From an uncultured Sphingobium sp. (GTDB lineage Bacteria; Pseudomonadota; Alphaproteobacteria; Sphingomonadales; Sphingomonadaceae), in assembly GCA_913773715.1 (NCBI GenBank), contig CAJYHD010000554.1, forward strand, positions 1 to 8,524: DNA of 8,524 nucleotides, written 5' to 3'. Positions 1 to 6,696 of the stretch are shown here, piece after piece; the first letter of the stretch is position 1, and each line of letters opens with the position of its first letter. The translations under genes were made by a program, and so were the position numbers. Under the pieces are notes generated by a model. The model made no database searches, was not told where the DNA came from, and worked only from the letters and a program-made list of their open reading frames with translations.

Positions 1-1
1 G

Positions 2-1126
2 TCGGTCGCCGATGCGATCGACGTCACGGCGCGGCAGAAAATCCTGTTCGACATGGATGCGCTCGCGGTACGGAACGGCAGCGTCATCTCTTCCGCGATG
101 TTCGGCGTGTTGGCGGCATCAGGCGCGCTGCCTTTCGCCAAGGCGGACTATCATGCCGTCATCCAGGGTGACGGCAAGGGTGTGGCGGCCAGCCTCAAGA
201 CCTTCGATGCGGCGTTCGACCGTACACTGGCCGGGCCGGAGGTCGAGGCGCCGGTCGTGCCGTCGGCTCCGCAGGCCCCGGTCGCATCGCCCGATGACCG
301 GCTGGTGCCGCTGCTTGCGCAGATCGACGCGCTGCCCGACCCGGTTCGCCCCATGGCGCGCGCCGGATTGCACAAGGTCGTCGATTTTCAGGATATCGCC
401 TATGGGCAGGACTATATCGACCTGCTCGCCAGCCTGCATGCGGTGGATGCGGCGATCGGTGGTGAAGAGCATGGCCATGACTTTTCCATCAACGCTGCCA
501 AATATCTCGCCAACGCGATGACCTATGACGACGTTATCCGGGTGGCAGACCTCAAGACGCGCAGCGCGCGGCGCGACCGGATCGCCAGGGATGTCGGCGT
601 GCGCGACGGGCAGATCCTGCACACGACCGAATTCATGCATCCGCGCATGGAGGAAGTGACGGGGATGCTGCCTGCCGGGCTTGGCCGCTGGCTCAAGGCA
701 CGCGAAGGGCTGTATGGCTGGCTCGACAAGCGAGTGAACAAGGGGCGGCGCGTGCGAACCTATTCGCTGCGCTGGTTCCTGCTGCTCTATGCGCTCGGAG
801 GCATGAAGGGGCTGCGCCGCAAGTCGTTGCGTCATGCGGAGGAAGTGGCGCATCGCGACGCCTGGCTGAAGACGGCGACCGATCTGGCGCGCAGCAACTA
901 TGCGCTCGGCGTCGAGGTGCTGAAGTGCCGTCGTCTGATCAAGGGCTATTCCGACACCCATGCGCGTGGCCTGTCAAAATTCGACCGGGTGATGAAGGGA
1001 ATCGCCAGCATCGAGGGCCGGCACGATGCCGCCGACTGGGCGCGGCGCTTGCGCGAAAGCGCGATCCGCGACGCTGGCACCGGTGAACTCGACGGCCTCA
1101 TCCAGACGATCGCCTCCTTCGCTTGA
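2..1126 (+). CDS. Indolepyruvate oxidoreductase beta-subunit family protein, C-terminal part (5' end outside window)
   Basis: The reading frame is open from the left edge (first full codon at position 2) to TGA at 1124-1126, giving 374 visible residues; the start is not in the window. The visible N-terminal part, with ARQKILFDMDALA and the run ISSAMFGVLAASGALPF, resembles the end of the gamma-type pyruvate/ketoisovalerate oxidoreductase domain. The rest resembles the DUF6537-type C-terminal region of this family, including the basic/hydrophobic stretch RRVRTYSLRWFLLLYALGG and the following RRKSLRHAEEVAHRDAWL. Known members pair with a thiamine-diphosphate and iron-sulphur alpha subunit and oxidatively decarboxylate arylpyruvates, such as indolepyruvate, to aryl-acetyl-CoA with ferredoxin as acceptor. 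The alpha subunit is expected just upstream but cannot be seen. The ATG at 53 is an internal Met, because homologous-looking sequence continues upstream of it. The MarR gene starts 53 bases after the stop, so the two may be co-transcribed. Confidence 0.8.
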   Translation, partial: SVADAIDVTARQKILFDMDALAVRNGSVISSAMFGVLAASGALPFAKADYHAVIQGDGKGVAASLKTFDAAFDRTLAGPEVEAPVVPSAPQAPVASPDDRLVPLLAQIDALPDPVRPMARAGLHKVVDFQDIAYGQDYIDLLASLHAVDAAIGGEEHGHDFSINAAKYLANAMTYDDVIRVADLKTRSARRDRIARDVGVRDGQILHTTEFMHPRMEEVTGMLPAGLGRWLKAREGLYGWLDKRVNKGRRVRTYSLRWFLLLYALGGMKGLRRKSLRHAEEVAHRDAWLKTATDLARSNYALGVEVLKCRRLIKGYSDTHARGLSKFDRVMKGIASIEGRHDAADWARRLRESAIRDAGTGELDGLIQTIASFA

Positions 1127-1179
1127 CGCGTTCCCGGCAACACCATAGCGCTGCGCCCGTCAAAGAGAGGGAACAGGTG

Positions 1180-1671
1180 ATGGCGGGTCGAGGCACTGGG
1201 GAGCGGAGCCGTAAGGCGAAGGGACCGCCTGAAACGCAGGAGGCGCTGGAAGCCTATCTCCCCTACCTCGTCAACCGTCTGGCGAGTTTCGGGCAGGCGG
1301 CGCAGAACCGGGCCTTGAGCGGCAGCGGCGTCAGCACGGTGACGCTGCGCGCACTTTCGGTGCTGCACATCCATGGGCGGCTGACGGTGAACGAGATCGC
1401 CGCACGCGCCTTTGCCGAACAATCGACCGCCAGTCGCGCCGTGGACGCGATGGTTGCGACAGGACTGGTCGAGCGGCGCGTGTCGAGCGCGGATCAACGC
1501 CGCCGCGAACTGGCGTTGACGCAGGCGGGCACCGACCTGCTCTTCGAAAGCTGGCCTGCCGTCGAGGCGCACTACGCGCTGCTGTCGGAGGGGATCGATC
1601 CGGATGATATTGCCGTGTGCCGTCGCGTCTTGCTGCATATGATCGACAATCTTACGGACGGCGGGAAATAG
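1180..1671 (+). CDS. MarR-family winged-helix transcriptional regulator
   Basis: This 163-residue protein has the usual MarR length and plan. N-terminal helices (about residues 20-45) are followed by a winged helix. The region TLRALSVLHIHGRLTVNEIA (55-74) leads to the recognition helix around EQSTASRAVDAMVATGLVERR-like residues 80-100, and the wing is SSADQRRRELALTQAG (102-117) with the Asp/Arg pattern typical of MarR. Such proteins bind palindromic DNA as dimers and usually release it on binding a small phenolic or CoA-type ligand. ATG 1180 is chosen as the start because a purine-rich ribosome site (AAAGAGAGGGA, 1162-1172) lies just ahead. The frame is open back to a TTG at 1123, but that would overlap the previous gene and has no ribosome site. 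The adjacent AT-rich gap with palindromes and the downstream catabolic-looking operon make it the likely local regulator. The ligand is unknown. Confidence 0.88.
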   Translation: MAGRGTGERSRKAKGPPETQEALEAYLPYLVNRLASFGQAAQNRALSGSGVSTVTLRALSVLHIHGRLTVNEIAARAFAEQSTASRAVDAMVATGLVERRVSSADQRRRELALTQAGTDLLFESWPAVEAHYALLSEGIDPDDIAVCRRVLLHMIDNLTDGGK

Positions 1672-1679
1672 CATCATAA

Positions 1680-1720
1680 ATGCAACAATGACTTATCAAG
1701 GGCATTAATTGTTGTTGCAT
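1680..1720. repeat. Inverted repeat ATGCAACAA / TTGTTGCAT, possible operator
   Basis: ATGCAACAA at 1680-1688 is the exact reverse complement of TTGTTGCAT at 1712-1720, giving 9-bp arms with a 23-base spacer. It lies in the AT-rich gap after the MarR stop codon and directly abuts the larger palindrome at 1721-1758. It could be a second protein-binding site, with half-sites about three helical turns apart, or an upstream activator site. No function can be proved from the sequence. Confidence 0.5.
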
Positions 1721-1723
1721 AAT
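1693..1723 (+). promoter_or_regulatory. Candidate promoter for the acyl-CoA synthetase operon
   Basis: CATAAT at 1718-1723 matches five of six bases of the sigma-70 -10 consensus. TTATCA at 1693-1698 is a weak -35 match (four of six) with a long 19-base spacer. The -10 would overlap the left end of the perfect palindrome at 1721-1758, so a bound repressor would block it. An alternative pairing is TTGCAT 1715-1720 with TATGCA 1739-1744, with an 18-base spacer. The region is clearly AT-rich compared with its surroundings, but the exact promoter is uncertain. Confidence 0.35.
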
Positions 1724-1758
1724 CTCCATAAATATGAGTATGCATATTTATGGAGATT
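1721..1758. promoter_or_regulatory. Perfect 38-bp palindrome (16-bp arms), probable operator
   Basis: AATCTCCATAAATATG (1721-1736) and CATATTTATGGAGATT (1743-1758) are exact reverse complements separated by the six bases AGTATG. A perfect 16-bp match in a 38-base span is very unlikely by chance. It lies between the MarR gene and the first gene of the following operon, about 55 bases ahead of the chosen start. That fits an operator for the MarR protein, or for a pair of dimers, since many MarR sites are shorter (about 16-20 bp). A transcript hairpin is also possible, but the stem is AT-rich and no T-run follows, so it does not look like an intrinsic terminator. Confidence 0.7.
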
Positions 1759-1813
1759 GAGAGCGCCCGGCTGATTGCGCCCGATTTCCGATCGGTTTGC
1801 AGATGAGGCGCTT

Positions 1814-3424
1814 GTGGGCAGTCAGACGGTCTTTTCCCGGTTCTCCGACATGGTGGAAACCTACCATGATCGCCCGTTTTTCAACGTGCTGCCCGAGACC
1901 GCGAATATCTACGGCATCGAGGCTGGCGAGATCAGCTATGGTGCGATGGCGGCGCGTGTCGCGCAGTTGCGCGATCGGTTGGCGGAGGCGGGCTTCGGGC
2001 CGGGCGTTCGTGTCGGCCTGCTGCTGGAAAACCGTCCGGTCTTTCTGGAAATCTGGTTCGCGCTTAACGCCCTTGGCGCGTCCGTGGTGCCGTTCAATCC
2101 CGATCTTCGCCTCAGCGAACTCGAATATGTGATCGACCATTCGGAGATGGACGCGGCTTTCGTCCTGTCTGAGCGTCGGAAGGAGGTCGCGACGGCAGCC
2201 CGCAATGTCGGCAGCGCCATGGTGGTGATCGAACCGGGCGAGGCCATCCCGCATTTGGCAAAGGCGGCGAACGCGGACGCCGTTCTCGACGCCGACACCG
2301 AAGCGGCGTTGCTTTACACATCGGGGACTACCGGAAAGCCCAAGGGTTGCGTCCTCTCCAACGCCTATTTCCTCAGTTGCGGTGACTGGTATCGCGATGT
2401 CGGCGGCCTGATCGCCTTGCAACCCGGCGTCGAGCGGATGCTGACGCCGCTGCCCGTGTTCCACATGAACGCGATGGCCGTGTCCGTGATGGCGATGATG
2501 AGCGTGGGCGGATGCCTGACGATGCTCGACCGCTTCCATCCGCGTAGCTGGTGGGACAATGTGCGCGACAGCGGCGCGACCTGCGTGCATTATCTGGGCG
2601 TCATGCCATCCATGTTGATGAAGGCCGATCCGCAGCCGGAAGACCGGCAGCACGCGGTGCGCTTCGGTTTCGGGGCCGGGGTCGCGAGCGAATTGCACGA
2701 CCCGTTCGAGGCGCGCTTCGGATTTCCGCTGCTCGAAGCCTGGGCGATGACCGAGACGGGCAATGGCGGCGTGATCGCGGCGAGCGTGGAGCCGCGCAAG
2801 ACCGGGACCAGCTGTTTCGGGCGGCCATCGGGCGATGTCGAGATCCGCATCGTCGATGATGCGGGCGACGATGTGATCGATCCCGCGCCCGGCGAATTGC
2901 TGGTGCGGCGGCGTGGCCCGGACCCGCGCTACGGCTTCTTCAGCGAATATCTGAAGAATGCGGCGGCCACGGCGGAGGCGTGGGCGGGCGGCTGGTTCCA
3001 CACAGGCGACATCGTATCGCGCGACGCGGACGGCGACTTGCATTTCGTCGATCGCAAGAAAAACGTCATTCGGCGATCGGGCGAGAATATCGCCGCTGTC
3101 GAAGTCGAAACCATCTTGGCAAAGCATCCCCTGGTGCAGCAGGCGGGAGTCGCTGCCACCCCGGACGCCGTACGTGGCGACGAGGTGGCAGCGCTCATTG
3201 TCGCGCAGGGGGAAGCCGGGGCCGCCCAGGCCGAAGAAATCGTGCGCTGGTGCCTCGACCAGATGGCCTATTACAAGGCGCCGGGCTGGATCGCCTTCGT
3301 CGACGCACTGCCGCGCACACCGACGGAAAAGATCCTGCGCGCAGCACTGAAGGATCAGGTGGCCGAAAAGATGGCCAAGGCGGAACTGTTCGACCTGCGC
3401 CCGCTCAAGAAGCGGCAGGTCTGA
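1814..3424 (+). CDS. AMP-forming acyl-CoA synthetase (AMP-binding, CaiC/fatty acyl-CoA ligase type)
   Basis: The protein has 536 residues from a GTG start. It belongs to the ANL superfamily, which activates a carboxylic acid with ATP to an acyl-adenylate and then forms the CoA thioester. Key motifs in order are the P-loop YTSGTTGKPKG (168-178), the A5-type AWAMTETG (309-316), the HTGD motif (396-399), the hinge DRKKNVIRRSGENI (413-426), and the C-terminal PTEKI with the adenylation lysine at about 506. The domain set is complete. GTG 1814 is preferred because TGAGG (1804-1808) lies five bases ahead and codon use becomes GC-rich at third positions from there. The frame extends to a TTG at 1775, and ATG 1850 is a third option. 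The TGA overlaps the ATG of the next gene (TGATG). The acid substrate is not predictable; linkage to a thiolase-like/DUF35 pair suggests side-chain degradation of a larger acid. Confidence 0.9.
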   Translation: MGSQTVFSRFSDMVETYHDRPFFNVLPETANIYGIEAGEISYGAMAARVAQLRDRLAEAGFGPGVRVGLLLENRPVFLEIWFALNALGASVVPFNPDLRLSELEYVIDHSEMDAAFVLSERRKEVATAARNVGSAMVVIEPGEAIPHLAKAANADAVLDADTEAALLYTSGTTGKPKGCVLSNAYFLSCGDWYRDVGGLIALQPGVERMLTPLPVFHMNAMAVSVMAMMSVGGCLTMLDRFHPRSWWDNVRDSGATCVHYLGVMPSMLMKADPQPEDRQHAVRFGFGAGVASELHDPFEARFGFPLLEAWAMTETGNGGVIAASVEPRKTGTSCFGRPSGDVEIRIVDDAGDDVIDPAPGELLVRRRGPDPRYGFFSEYLKNAAATAEAWAGGWFHTGDIVSRDADGDLHFVDRKKNVIRRSGENIAAVEVETILAKHPLVQQAGVAATPDAVRGDEVAALIVAQGEAGAAQAEEIVRWCLDQMAYYKAPGWIAFVDALPRTPTEKILRAALKDQVAEKMAKAELFDLRPLKKRQV

Positions 3425-4593
3425 TGCGGCAACGGCTGGCCTACGAAGATGTCGTTCTGTGCGCGCCGGTAACGGTGCCCTATGAACGCTTTTCGCAGCA
3501 GACCGCGCACTGGTGGGCGGGCAAGGCCCTGCGCGCGCTGAAGGACGTGACGGGGCTTGGGCCGAAGGATTATGACGGCTTCTGCTTCGCGAGCTTTTCC
3601 GCCGGGCCGGACAGCGCGGTCGGCGTGATCCAGCATCTGGGGATCAGCCCGCGCTGGCTCGACCATCTGCCGACCGGCGGCGCAAGCGGCGTCATGGCGA
3701 TCCGACGCGCGGCGCGCGCGGTGCAATGCGGCGATGCGGAGATCGTCGCCTGCGTGGGCGCGGATACGAACCAGCTCGACAGTTTTCGCAAGACGCTTGC
3801 TGGCTTTTCGCGCTTCTCTCAGGACGCGGTCTATCCTTATGGCTTCGGCGGTCCCAATGCGACCTTCGCGCTCATCACCGAACATTATATGCGTTGGTTC
3901 GGCATCGGCCGCGAAGAGTTCGGCAAGCTGTGCGTGGCGCAGCGGGCCAATGCGCGCAGCAATCCGCTGGCGCTGCAACGGGGCGACCTGACGCTCGATG
4001 CCTATATGCGCGCGCGGCCGATCAGCGATCCGGTTCATCTTTACGACTGCGTAATGCCTTGCGCGGGGGCCGAAGCCTTCATCGTGACGACGCCGATGGT
4101 GGCGGAGCGGCTGGGGCTGAAGACCGTGGGCATCCTGTCCACGATCGAGCGGCACAATGGCTTCCCCGAGGACGCCGTGCAATGGCGGGGCGGATGGGCG
4201 ATGGATGTGGACGATCTGTGGGCGATGGCGGGCATCGGCCCGGCGGATGTGGATACGCTTCAGGTCTATGACGATTATCCGGTGATCGTCGCGATGCAGA
4301 TCGAGGATCTGGGCTTCTGCGCCAAGGGCGAGGTGACCGACTTCATCCGCCGTACCGATTTCACGATCGGCGGCGATCTGCCGCTCAACACCAATGGCGG
4401 GCAATTGTCGGCGGGGCAGGCAGGCGCGGCAGGCGGGTTCCAGAATGTGACCGAAGGGATGCGCCAGATCCTGCACGAGCCGCTGGGCGATCAAGTGCCG
4501 GATGCACGCATCGCCGCCGTTTCCGGCTTCGGTCTCGTCAATTATGACCGGGGCGTCTGCACCGCTGCCGCCATATTGGAGGCGCGCGCATGA
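3424..4593 (+). CDS. Thiolase-fold protein (SCP2/lipid-transfer type) lacking thiolase catalytic Cys and His; likely retro-aldolase partner of DUF35
   Basis: The protein has 389 residues, the normal length for SCP2-type thiolases. Thiolase landmarks are recognisable: the nucleophile loop region PTGGASG (83-89), AGAEAFIVTT (214-223), DLGFCAKGE (295-303) and NTNGGQLSAGQAG (322-334). The usual active-site Cys in the first loop is missing, and the GHP-type His is replaced by Gln (SAGQAG). Ordinary thiolysis or condensation is therefore unlikely. Ltp2-type homologues, which also lack these residues, work with a DUF35 protein as retro-aldolases on beta-hydroxyacyl-CoA, using tyrosines. Tyrosines at 282, 285 (VYDDYP) and 374 (LVNYDRG) are candidates here, without alignment proof. 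The start overlaps the synthetase stop, and its own stop overlaps the start of the DUF35 gene (ATGA), so stoichiometric translation with the partner is expected. Plain 'thiolase' would be a misleading label. Confidence 0.82.
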   Translation: MRQRLAYEDVVLCAPVTVPYERFSQQTAHWWAGKALRALKDVTGLGPKDYDGFCFASFSAGPDSAVGVIQHLGISPRWLDHLPTGGASGVMAIRRAARAVQCGDAEIVACVGADTNQLDSFRKTLAGFSRFSQDAVYPYGFGGPNATFALITEHYMRWFGIGREEFGKLCVAQRANARSNPLALQRGDLTLDAYMRARPISDPVHLYDCVMPCAGAEAFIVTTPMVAERLGLKTVGILSTIERHNGFPEDAVQWRGGWAMDVDDLWAMAGIGPADVDTLQVYDDYPVIVAMQIEDLGFCAKGEVTDFIRRTDFTIGGDLPLNTNGGQLSAGQAGAAGGFQNVTEGMRQILHEPLGDQVPDARIAAVSGFGLVNYDRGVCTAAAILEARA

Positions 4594-5780
4594 CCCTGCG
4601 CCCCCGGCCCGAAAAGCGCGACCCGTCGCGGCGCAAGGTCGCGCGGCATGTGCCGCCCGGTCTTCGCAGCCGCGCGATGCACGCCATGTCGGCACGCGCG
4701 GCGCAGGGGCGTTTCGTGCTTCAGCGCTGCACTGACTGCGCCGCCGTCACCTATCCGCCGCGCGACGTTTGCCCCGCCTGCTGGAGCGATCTGGTCTGGC
4801 AGGACCAGCCGAACGGCGCGACGCTGATCGCCGAAACCACCGTCCAAGTCACCACCGACCTCTATTTCCGCGATCATATGCCTTGGCGCATGGGTACGGT
4901 CGCGCTCGACGCCGGACCGATGGCGCTGGCGCATCTCTCGCCGCGCCTGTCGATGGGCGGACGGGCCGAGGTGCGCCTGATGATCGACAAGGGCGGCAAC
5001 GCCGCGCTCTTTGCGCTTCCTGCGGGAGAACAGCCTGACATGACCGACGGCCAGTGGCGCGAATTCGTGGTGCCGGTTCGCGACGCCACCATATTGGTAA
5101 CGGACGGCGCGAGCGCGATCGGTGCAGCCCTGGTGTCCGCGCTCCATGCTGCGGGCGCGGCGTCGATCATCGTCGGCATCGCTCCGCCGCGGCGCGCACC
5201 TGCGGGGCTGGCGGAAATGGACGGCGTGCGGGTCGTGGCTTTGGACCTCACCGATACACGCTCGGTCTCCGAGTGCCTGACCGACATTGCCGGGCCGATC
5301 GACATCGTGGTGAACAGCGCCCGCTTCGTGCGCGGCGGCCATGGTCTGCTGGACCAGAAGCAGGCGTTCGAGGTGAGTGCGATGGGCCTGTCGCGCCTGA
5401 TCCAAAGCGTCGGGCCGATGTTGACGGGACGGCCATCCGCCGCGTTCGTCGATATTCTGTCCATTGCCGCGATCGCACCCGATGCAGGCTATCCTGCCTT
5501 TTCGGCGGCGGAGGCGGCGCGGCTGTCGCTGCTTCAGAGCTTTCGCCACGACATGCGCAGCGTCGGCGTGCGCGTGCTGGCCGTCTTCACCGGGCCGGTC
5601 GATGACGGAGATCATCAGCGGGTGCCGCTGCCCAAAGTCGCGCCCGCGCGCGTCGGCAAAGGCGTGGTGGACGCGCTGGAGCAGGGTCGGGAACTGGTCC
5701 CGGTCGGAGACGCCGCGGTCGATGCGGTGGCGCGCTGGTCGGACGATCCGATGCTATATCTCAGGGAGAAGAACCTATGA
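4590..5780 (+). CDS. DUF35 zinc-ribbon/OB-fold protein fused to a degenerate short-chain dehydrogenase (SDR) domain
   Basis: The protein has 396 residues. After a basic N-terminal stretch (1-38), a rubredoxin-like zinc ribbon has Cys47, Cys50, Cys61 and Cys64 (CTDC and CPAC, with PPRDV between). An OB-fold-like segment follows to about residue 145; together these form a DUF35/ChsH2-type module that binds thiolase-like partners and acyl-CoA. From about 160 to 370 the sequence follows the SDR Rossmann plan: ILVTDGASAIG (168-178), acidic DLTD (219-222), IDIVVNSAR (237-245), Ser291, and YPAFSAAEAAR (301-311). The cofactor motif TGxxxGxG reads TDGASAIG, NNAG reads VNSA, and the catalytic Tyr and Lys positions are Phe304 and Glu308, at exactly the canonical spacing from Ser291. 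The SDR half therefore looks non-catalytic. Start ATG 4590 has GGAGG at 4578-4582 and overlaps the previous stop. The most likely job is subunit/scaffold of the upstream thiolase-like protein. Confidence 0.8.
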   Translation: MTLRPRPEKRDPSRRKVARHVPPGLRSRAMHAMSARAAQGRFVLQRCTDCAAVTYPPRDVCPACWSDLVWQDQPNGATLIAETTVQVTTDLYFRDHMPWRMGTVALDAGPMALAHLSPRLSMGGRAEVRLMIDKGGNAALFALPAGEQPDMTDGQWREFVVPVRDATILVTDGASAIGAALVSALHAAGAASIIVGIAPPRRAPAGLAEMDGVRVVALDLTDTRSVSECLTDIAGPIDIVVNSARFVRGGHGLLDQKQAFEVSAMGLSRLIQSVGPMLTGRPSAAFVDILSIAAIAPDAGYPAFSAAEAARLSLLQSFRHDMRSVGVRVLAVFTGPVDDGDHQRVPLPKVAPARVGKGVVDALEQGRELVPVGDAAVDAVARWSDDPMLYLREKNL

Positions 5781-6568
5781 GCGAGACACAGCATACGCTG
5801 TCTGCCCTGACCCACGCGATCGCATCGGGCGGCATCGACGTCATCGACCTCACCAACACGCTGTCGCCCGACTTTCCCGTGATCGTGCTGCCTGCCGAGT
5901 TCGGCCAGTGCGCGCCGTTCCGCATGGAAACGGTGTCGCGCTACGATGGCGACGGGCCAGCCTGGTACTGGAACAACATCTCGATGAACGAGCATACTGG
6001 AACGCATTTCGACGCGCCGGCGCACTGGATCACGGGGAATGACGTACCGAACGGCACCGTCGATACCTTGCCCGCTGTCGACTTCATCCATCCGGCCGTA
6101 GTGGTGGACATTAGCGCGGAGTCGGCGGCGGACGAGGATTTCATCCTGACGCGCGAGTTTCTGCAAGCGTGGGAAGCACGCAACGGTCGGATTCCGCCGC
6201 GTCACTGGGTGCTGTTGCGCACCGACTGGTCGAAGCGGGTGGGAACGCTGTCCTACCTCAACCTGAAGGATGACGGCGCGCATTCGCCGGGGCCGGATGC
6301 GGATGCGATGCGCTTCCTGGTGCATGACCGCGACTGCGTGGGGCTGGGCGTCGAGACGGTCGGTACCGATGCGGGCCAGGCTTCGAACTTTGCCGAGCCT
6401 TTGCCCGCCCACGCGGTGTTGCACGGCAATGGGCGATATGGCCTGCAATGCCTGACCAACATCGATCGGCTCCCGACCTTCGGATCGGTCATCGTCGCGT
6501 CGCCGCTCAAGATTCAGGGCGGATCGGGCAGCCCCCTGCGCGTCATCGCGCTAGCGCCGCGCGGCTGA
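5777..6568 (+). CDS. Cyclase-family metal-dependent hydrolase (kynurenine formamidase-like)
   Basis: The protein has 263 residues, typical of the PF04199 cyclase family. The metal-binding signature HTGTHFDAPAH (73-83) fits HxGTHxDxPxH exactly. IDLTNTLSPDFP (20-34 region) and the C-terminal CLTNIDRLP (225-233) with PLKIQGGSGSPLRVIAL are also family features. Members hydrolyse amide, lactam or lactone bonds, as in kynurenine formamidase and isatin hydrolase, using zinc or manganese in the cytoplasm. A His at 212 is followed twelve residues later by Gln224, where relatives commonly have Glu (the ENLTNL-type motif). This may change the metal site or the chemistry. ATG 5777 overlaps the preceding stop (ATGA) and has AGGGAGAAG (5763-5771) ahead of it. 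It is the last gene of the tightly coupled block. The substrate is unknown; it need not be N-formylkynurenine, and the label kynB is not justified. Confidence 0.85.
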   Translation: MSETQHTLSALTHAIASGGIDVIDLTNTLSPDFPVIVLPAEFGQCAPFRMETVSRYDGDGPAWYWNNISMNEHTGTHFDAPAHWITGNDVPNGTVDTLPAVDFIHPAVVVDISAESAADEDFILTREFLQAWEARNGRIPPRHWVLLRTDWSKRVGTLSYLNLKDDGAHSPGPDADAMRFLVHDRDCVGLGVETVGTDAGQASNFAEPLPAHAVLHGNGRYGLQCLTNIDRLPTFGSVIVASPLKIQGGSGSPLRVIALAPRG

Positions 6569-6600
6569 GACGTCGGCCGAGGCCGGAAATACAAAGATCG

Positions 6601-6632
6601 CGGTCACAAGGGCAATCCCGTCCCTGTGACCG
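6601..6632. repeat. Stem-loop CGGTCACA...TGTGACCG between cyclase and permease genes
   Basis: CGGTCACA (6601-6608) is the exact reverse complement of TGTGACCG (6625-6632). Inside it, GGG (6610-6612) can pair with CCC (6622-6624) around a bulged A, leaving a nine-base loop. The stem is GC-rich and follows the cyclase stop by 32 bases. No T-run follows, so it is an imperfect terminator candidate. It could equally be an operator for the permease transcript, an attenuator, or an mRNA-end stabiliser. The rest of the 128-base gap (6569-6696) shows no gene and no convincing promoter. Confidence 0.45.
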
Positions 6633-6696
6633 ATCGGACATCGTCGGATGCATGGCTGTCCGGCAACGACAGGCAATGAGAGGATGCGGAGCAGCG

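Noticed and set aside
1123..1179. TTG start for the MarR gene
   Set aside because: It would overlap the previous stop codon and lacks a ribosome site. ATG 1180 has a strong purine-rich site and gives the usual MarR length.
1721..1758. Intrinsic terminator of the MarR gene
   Set aside because: The stem is AT-rich and is followed by GAGAGCGCCC rather than a T-run on the + strand, and by no T-run on the minus strand either.
1748..3127. Long minus-strand open frame (459 codons) opposite the acyl-CoA synthetase
   Set aside because: The + strand encodes a complete synthetase with all motifs. The minus frame is rich in His/Arg/Ala with no recognisable domain, as expected of a shadow frame in GC-rich DNA.
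2980..3423. In-frame upstream extension of the thiolase-like gene
   Set aside because: The extension lies within the synthetase coding region in another frame and reads as low-complexity Arg/Gly sequence. ATG 3424 gives the normal family length.
3355..4695. Long minus-strand open frame (446 codons) opposite the thiolase-like gene
   Set aside because: Arg/Ala/His-rich shadow with no domain, spanning parts of three convincing + strand genes.
6448..6696. In-frame upstream extension of the permease
   Set aside because: It overlaps the cyclase C-terminus and the stem-loop gap. The encoded residues are Arg-rich and not transporter-like, whereas ATG 6697 has a good ribosome site.
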